A stretch of DNA of 64,000 nucleotides, from NCBI RefSeq assembly GCF_003385595.1, contig NZ_QNUE01000008.1:1-64000 (forward strand). Direction: 5' to 3'. A program made the translations under genes and the position numbers. Source of the DNA: Chryseobacterium flavum (lineage in GTDB: Bacteria; Bacteroidota; Bacteroidia; Flavobacteriales; Weeksellaceae). The stretch's first letter is position 1, and each line of letters starts with the position of its first letter. Below, piece by piece: positions 61,148 through 64,000 of the stretch. The notes under the pieces were generated by a model, which was not told where the DNA came from, searched no databases, and worked only from the letters and a program-made list of their open reading frames with translations.

Positions 61148-61867
61148 CTACCAAACAATTCCGTCAAAATTTTTCAAAGAAATTAACTTTTCAGATGTAA
61201 AGCCCTCAGCATAAGTAACTCCCGATAACCGCCCTAAATCCTGAGCACGGTAGGTCAGGCTTTCATAAAAGTCTTTTGTGGTAATCGGAGTCTCAGGTTC
61301 TGTAGAAGTAGGATCATAAAACTGGGTTTTATAAGCCATACATGACGCAATTTTTTTATCAAGGAATTCTGAAATATCAATTACGAATTCCGGTTTAATA
61401 TCCTTCCATTGTATATAATGAAAAACATGTTTAGGTCTCCATACTTCCTGAATTTCTCCCTCCAGTACTGTTTCAATTTTTCTTAATCCGGATAAAAAGC
61501 ACGCATCCGATACTAATTTCGCTCCTTTTGCATGATCCGGATGTCTGTCATCAATTGCATTGGCTAAAACGATTTCCGGACGGTATTTGCGAATCATTTT
61601 TACAATCTTTATCTGATATTCTTCAGAATTGACCAGAAAGCCATCTTTCATTCCCAGATTTTCTCTTGCAGAAAGCCCCAGGATCTGGGCAGCATCAGCG
61701 GCCTCTGCCTTTCTTGTTTCGTCAGTTCCTCTGGTACCCAGCTCTCCTCTGGTAAGATCAACGACAACACATTTTTTCCCTTCAGAAACCATTTTGGCTA
61801 TAGTTCCTCCACATCCTAATTCTACATCATCAGGATGTGCTCCAAAAGCAAGTATATCAGTTTTCAT
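61148..61867 (-). CDS. bshB1: Bacillithiol biosynthesis deacetylase BshB1
   Basis: BshB1 deacetylates GlcNAc-malate in the synthesis of the thiol bacillithiol. The 239-aa protein has the zinc motif FGAHPDDVELGCGG at its start, VVDLTRGELGTRGT, and a second zinc-site motif DDRHPDHAKG, all typical of the LmbE/PIG-L family and specifically of BshB1. I start it at 61867 (MKTDILAFGAHPDD). The longest frame from 61903 would begin inside the neighbouring terminator and upstream of the -7 box. Other bsh genes are not in the window. Confidence 0.94.
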   Translation of the reverse strand: MKTDILAFGAHPDDVELGCGGTIAKMVSEGKKCVVVDLTRGELGTRGTDETRKAEAADAAQILGLSARENLGMKDGFLVNSEEYQIKIVKMIRKYRPEIVLANAIDDRHPDHAKGAKLVSDACFLSGLRKIETVLEGEIQEVWRPKHVFHYIQWKDIKPEFVIDISEFLDKKIASCMAYKTQFYDPTSTEPETPITTKDFYESLTYRAQDLGRLSGVTYAEGFTSEKLISLKNFDGIVW

Positions 61868-61872
61868 AAATT

Positions 61873-61880
61873 CAAAGATA
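61873..61880 (-). promoter_or_regulatory. -7 box of bshB1, five bases before the start codon
   Basis: TATCTTTG on the minus strand is followed by only AATTT and then ATG, so transcription should begin at or next to the start codon. Confidence 0.65.
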
Positions 61881-61891
61881 AGCTTAAAACA

Positions 61892-61924
61892 AAAACTTCC
61901 CAAACACAGAGAATGGGAAGTTTT
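61892..61924 (-). terminator. Terminator of the TPR-protein gene
   Basis: An 11-bp stem (AAAACTTCCCA and complement) with an 11-nt loop and a T-run on the minus strand lies between the TPR gene and the bshB1 promoter. Confidence 0.8.
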
Positions 61925-61948
61925 AATATTTATAATTTAAAATTTAAA

Positions 61949-63583
61949 TTACTTGTTGATTTCTGCATTCAATTTTACAGCATCCTCATAAGTAGGATCA
62001 AGCTGTAAAGATTTAGCAACATAGTCTTTTGCTTTTGCAACATCAGAATCTTTACTCATATATGCTACTGCAAAGTAAGCATAAGCAAGGGTTTGTTTGT
62101 TAGCTTCCTGATCTGCAGGTTTTACTGTACTGATGAACTTTTCATAAGCAATTTTTGCTGCTTCATTATTTCCTGCCTGCTGGTAAGAATATCCCTGACT
62201 GTAATATGCCGGTGCCCAATCTGGCAGAAGAGCAATCATTTTTTGCCATGTAAGAATAGCGCCACTCCAGTTTTTAGCATCCTGGTAAGCTGTAGCTAAT
62301 TTAAACAGAGCATCAGAGTCCTGATTGTTAGCCGCAACCTGCTTTTTCAATGCTTCAATAGTTGGATTAGTTGGTCCTTTGTCTGCATCAGCCTGAGAAG
62401 CCCCGCCTCCGCCAGCTATATTGGCAAGTTCCATATCCCATTTCATTGTTTCATCTTTAGCAGCTTTGGCAATAGCAATTTTTTGCTGAGATTCAGCCAT
62501 TAAAGCAGATTTTTTAGCAGCATCAGTTTCAGTTTTTGCTAATCCAGCAGCAATAAGACCCTGTAACCCCTGGTCAGCAGGCTGTACTCTTGTTTTTTCT
62601 GCCTGAGAAACAAAAGTATCCATATTTTGTTTTGCTTCTGCATAGTTTCCATCTGCATATGATTGATAAGCTCTCAGTTTGAATTTAATAGGATCTTCAA
62701 TTTTATCGAAAATCTTATCCAAAACAGCTTTAGAATTTACATAATCTTCATTTGTAAAATATAGCTTAGCAATTTCCAGTTGAGTATAAGGATCTTCATC
62801 AGCATATTTTGTATAGTTGATAAGATCTTGTGTTGCTTTTGCATTTTGCTGATATCTGATATCATAACCTGCAAGTGCTTTATATGCCGGAGCATACGTA
62901 GGATCTACCCCTATTGCTTTATCTATATTTTGCTTAGCCTGTTGCCACTGTTGAGCAGCCATCCATAATGTAGCCATTCTTGTGTAAACAGACGCTTTAT
63001 TTTTAGCTACCGGTAATGCTTTATCATAGGCAGACATAGCCTCACCCGGCATTCTCTTCAATCTGTAAGCATCCCCTAATGTATAATAGTAATGAGCAGG
63101 AACTCCTTTTTTCTCTGCTTTTTCAATTGCTTTAGTTAAGTATTGAATCGCAAGATCAGGTGAACTGTTTTTTTCAAATAAAGTCAAAGCTTCAGCAGCT
63201 CTGAATAATACTTCTGCATCCTTTTCTCTGGAGTCAGTAACTACTTTCTGGATTTCAGCAACAGCGCCTTTATCTCCTTTTCCTAATTTTACAGCTGCTA
63301 AACCTATTTTATTAAGGTAGCTTTTACTGTCAGCTGCTAAACCTTTGTTAAAGCTTTCAGTAGCTTTAGCATAATCAGGTTCACCCTGTCTTAAGAAAGT
63401 ATTTCCTAAATAGAAATAATTATCAGCACTTGGTTCTTTCGCAACCATTTCTGTGAAATTGGTTTTTGCCTGAGCAAATTTATCACTGTCTATACTGTTG
63501 ATACCATCCTGCAGCGTCTGTGCAGAGGCAAAGCCGGCAAAAAATACCACAGCTGCTCCAAAAGCAACCTTCTTTACATTCAT
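61949..63583 (-). CDS. Secreted tetratricopeptide-repeat protein, 544 aa
   Basis: A signal peptide (MNVKKVAFGAAVVFFAGFAS, then AQ) is followed by many TPR helices (NYFYLGNTFLRQGEPDYAKA, HYYYTLGDAYRLKRMPGEAM, SVYTRMATLWMAAQQWQQA, APAYYSQGYSYQQAGNNEAA, TLAYAYFAVAYMSKD). TPRs mediate protein contacts, here in the periplasm. A Gly/Ala-rich stretch (IAGGGGASQADADKGP) separates two TPR groups. The ATG at 63583 gives the cleanest signal; ATGs up to 63601 are possible. The PstS-like gene upstream on the same strand is a neighbour often seen with ExbBD/TonB genes in flavobacteria, so a role in envelope energy transduction or transport is possible but not shown. Confidence 0.85.
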   Translation of the reverse strand: MNVKKVAFGAAVVFFAGFASAQTLQDGINSIDSDKFAQAKTNFTEMVAKEPSADNYFYLGNTFLRQGEPDYAKATESFNKGLAADSKSYLNKIGLAAVKLGKGDKGAVAEIQKVVTDSREKDAEVLFRAAEALTLFEKNSSPDLAIQYLTKAIEKAEKKGVPAHYYYTLGDAYRLKRMPGEAMSAYDKALPVAKNKASVYTRMATLWMAAQQWQQAKQNIDKAIGVDPTYAPAYKALAGYDIRYQQNAKATQDLINYTKYADEDPYTQLEIAKLYFTNEDYVNSKAVLDKIFDKIEDPIKFKLRAYQSYADGNYAEAKQNMDTFVSQAEKTRVQPADQGLQGLIAAGLAKTETDAAKKSALMAESQQKIAIAKAAKDETMKWDMELANIAGGGGASQADADKGPTNPTIEALKKQVAANNQDSDALFKLATAYQDAKNWSGAILTWQKMIALLPDWAPAYYSQGYSYQQAGNNEAAKIAYEKFISTVKPADQEANKQTLAYAYFAVAYMSKDSDVAKAKDYVAKSLQLDPTYEDAVKLNAEINK

Positions 63584-63692
63584 AATCATTATATCTTTCA
63601 TTTTATATTTCTAATATTTCGAGTTATATTCTACACAATTTTCAGACCAAAATTGTATTTTTTAATCAGGTATATTAAGACTTTAATATTTT

Positions 63693-64000
63693 TTAACGCA
63701 TTTGTACTTCTCTTCTATATAGATTGTAAGGCTGCAAGCCTTCTTTTTGAACGATTTTTTGGCCTAAATGTGTGCAGGAGAATCTCATAAAGCCATTAGC
63801 AATATTAAAATTGCCTTCATTAGCTAAAAAATACAGTACCCGCGTGAAAGGATATTTCATCGTACGAAGTCCTTCAAAATCCGGATTATATTGCTTCCCT
63901 TTTTCTACAACCGGAAGTACTTTTACCATATCCCTAAGCTTCTCGGAAGCTTTATCATAGGGACGGCTAAAAGTATTAAGACCTATTACTCCTATTTTTC
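63693..64000 (-). CDS. PstS-like phosphate-type substrate-binding protein (5' end outside window)
   Basis: The frame is open to the window edge; the ATG at 63929 is internal. The visible 101 residues (IGVIGLNTFSRPYDKASEKL, then NPDFEGLRTMKYPFTRVLYFLAN, NGFMRFSCTHLGQKIVQKEGLQPYNLYRREVQMR) match the C-terminal lobe of PstS-family periplasmic binding proteins. In flavobacteria such proteins sit beside exbB/exbD/TonB and a TPR protein, as the downstream gene suggests, and are not always phosphate binders. The N-terminal binding site is not visible, so the ligand cannot be judged. Confidence 0.85.
   Translation of the reverse strand, partial: KIGVIGLNTFSRPYDKASEKLRDMVKVLPVVEKGKQYNPDFEGLRTMKYPFTRVLYFLANEGNFNIANGFMRFSCTHLGQKIVQKEGLQPYNLYRREVQMR

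Overview
The window reads as a chromosome segment from a low-GC member of the Bacteroidota, most likely Flavobacteriia and close to Chryseobacterium (inference). The support is type IX secretion (T9SS) C-terminal sorting domains, GEVEDY-domain proteins, a three-subunit succinate dehydrogenase, a bacillithiol BshB1, lineage-typical DUF families, and repeated Bacteroidota -7 boxes of the form TAnnTTTG upstream of genes. There are no rRNA genes, insertion sequences, integrases or CRISPR arrays.

Layout. 1-2276: end of a T9SS type B surface protein, then tmRNA (ssrA). 2294-10041: an accessory block with a small lipoprotein operon, a frameshifted methionine aminopeptidase pseudogene, a compact class I lanthipeptide cluster (precursor, LanC, LanB, all on the minus strand) and a secreted carboxypeptidase-regulatory-like protein. 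A 13-bp direct repeat lies at the 3' end of ssrA and just before acpP and brackets this block. 10375-14556: acpP-fabF-rnc-(IPExxxVDY)-pyk. 14646-18340: aldehyde dehydrogenase, hutG and hutI on the minus strand. 18592-21838: ruvB, a PaiB-like flavin-binding protein, an MBL-fold hydrolase and coaE. 21926-29603: two large secreted T9SS type A proteins, one with several GEVEDY/FnIII modules and one a metalloprotease. 29898-34118: DUF6048, DUF6452, rlmD and a thioredoxin-fold lipoprotein without a CxxC. 34478-37960: sdhCAB behind a CRP/FNR-like palindrome. 38106-42259: ComEC, a GH99-like glycosidase and lpxB. 42399-50462: DUF2480, a DUF2723-like membrane protein, DUF937, ribosomal protein THX, a MATE transporter, an ankyrin protein, aspS and purA. 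50635-54693: a Crp/Fnr regulator and an NHEJ cassette (Ku, LigD 3'-phosphoesterase, LigD ligase-polymerase). 54820-64000: MscS, an SDR enzyme, nusB-DUF1573-yajC, an ABC exporter, a PUR-domain protein, tRNA-His, bshB1, a TPR protein and the end of a PstS-like protein.

Two observations stand out. First, LigD is split into a phosphoesterase ORF and a ligase-polymerase ORF. The first ORF ends with an in-frame A AAA AAG heptamer (the E. coli dnaX slippery sequence), then 8 nt, then a 10-position stem-loop. A -1 slip enters an open frame that runs into the ligase, so a programmed frameshift making an 853-residue LigD is plausible. Second, the lanthipeptide cluster encodes an 83-residue precursor with a CCxC-containing, Thr-rich core and has no transporter or protease beside it. 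Also notable are a perfect 54-bp palindrome between convergent pyk and the aldehyde dehydrogenase, and promoters placed so close to start codons that leaderless or near-leaderless mRNAs are likely.
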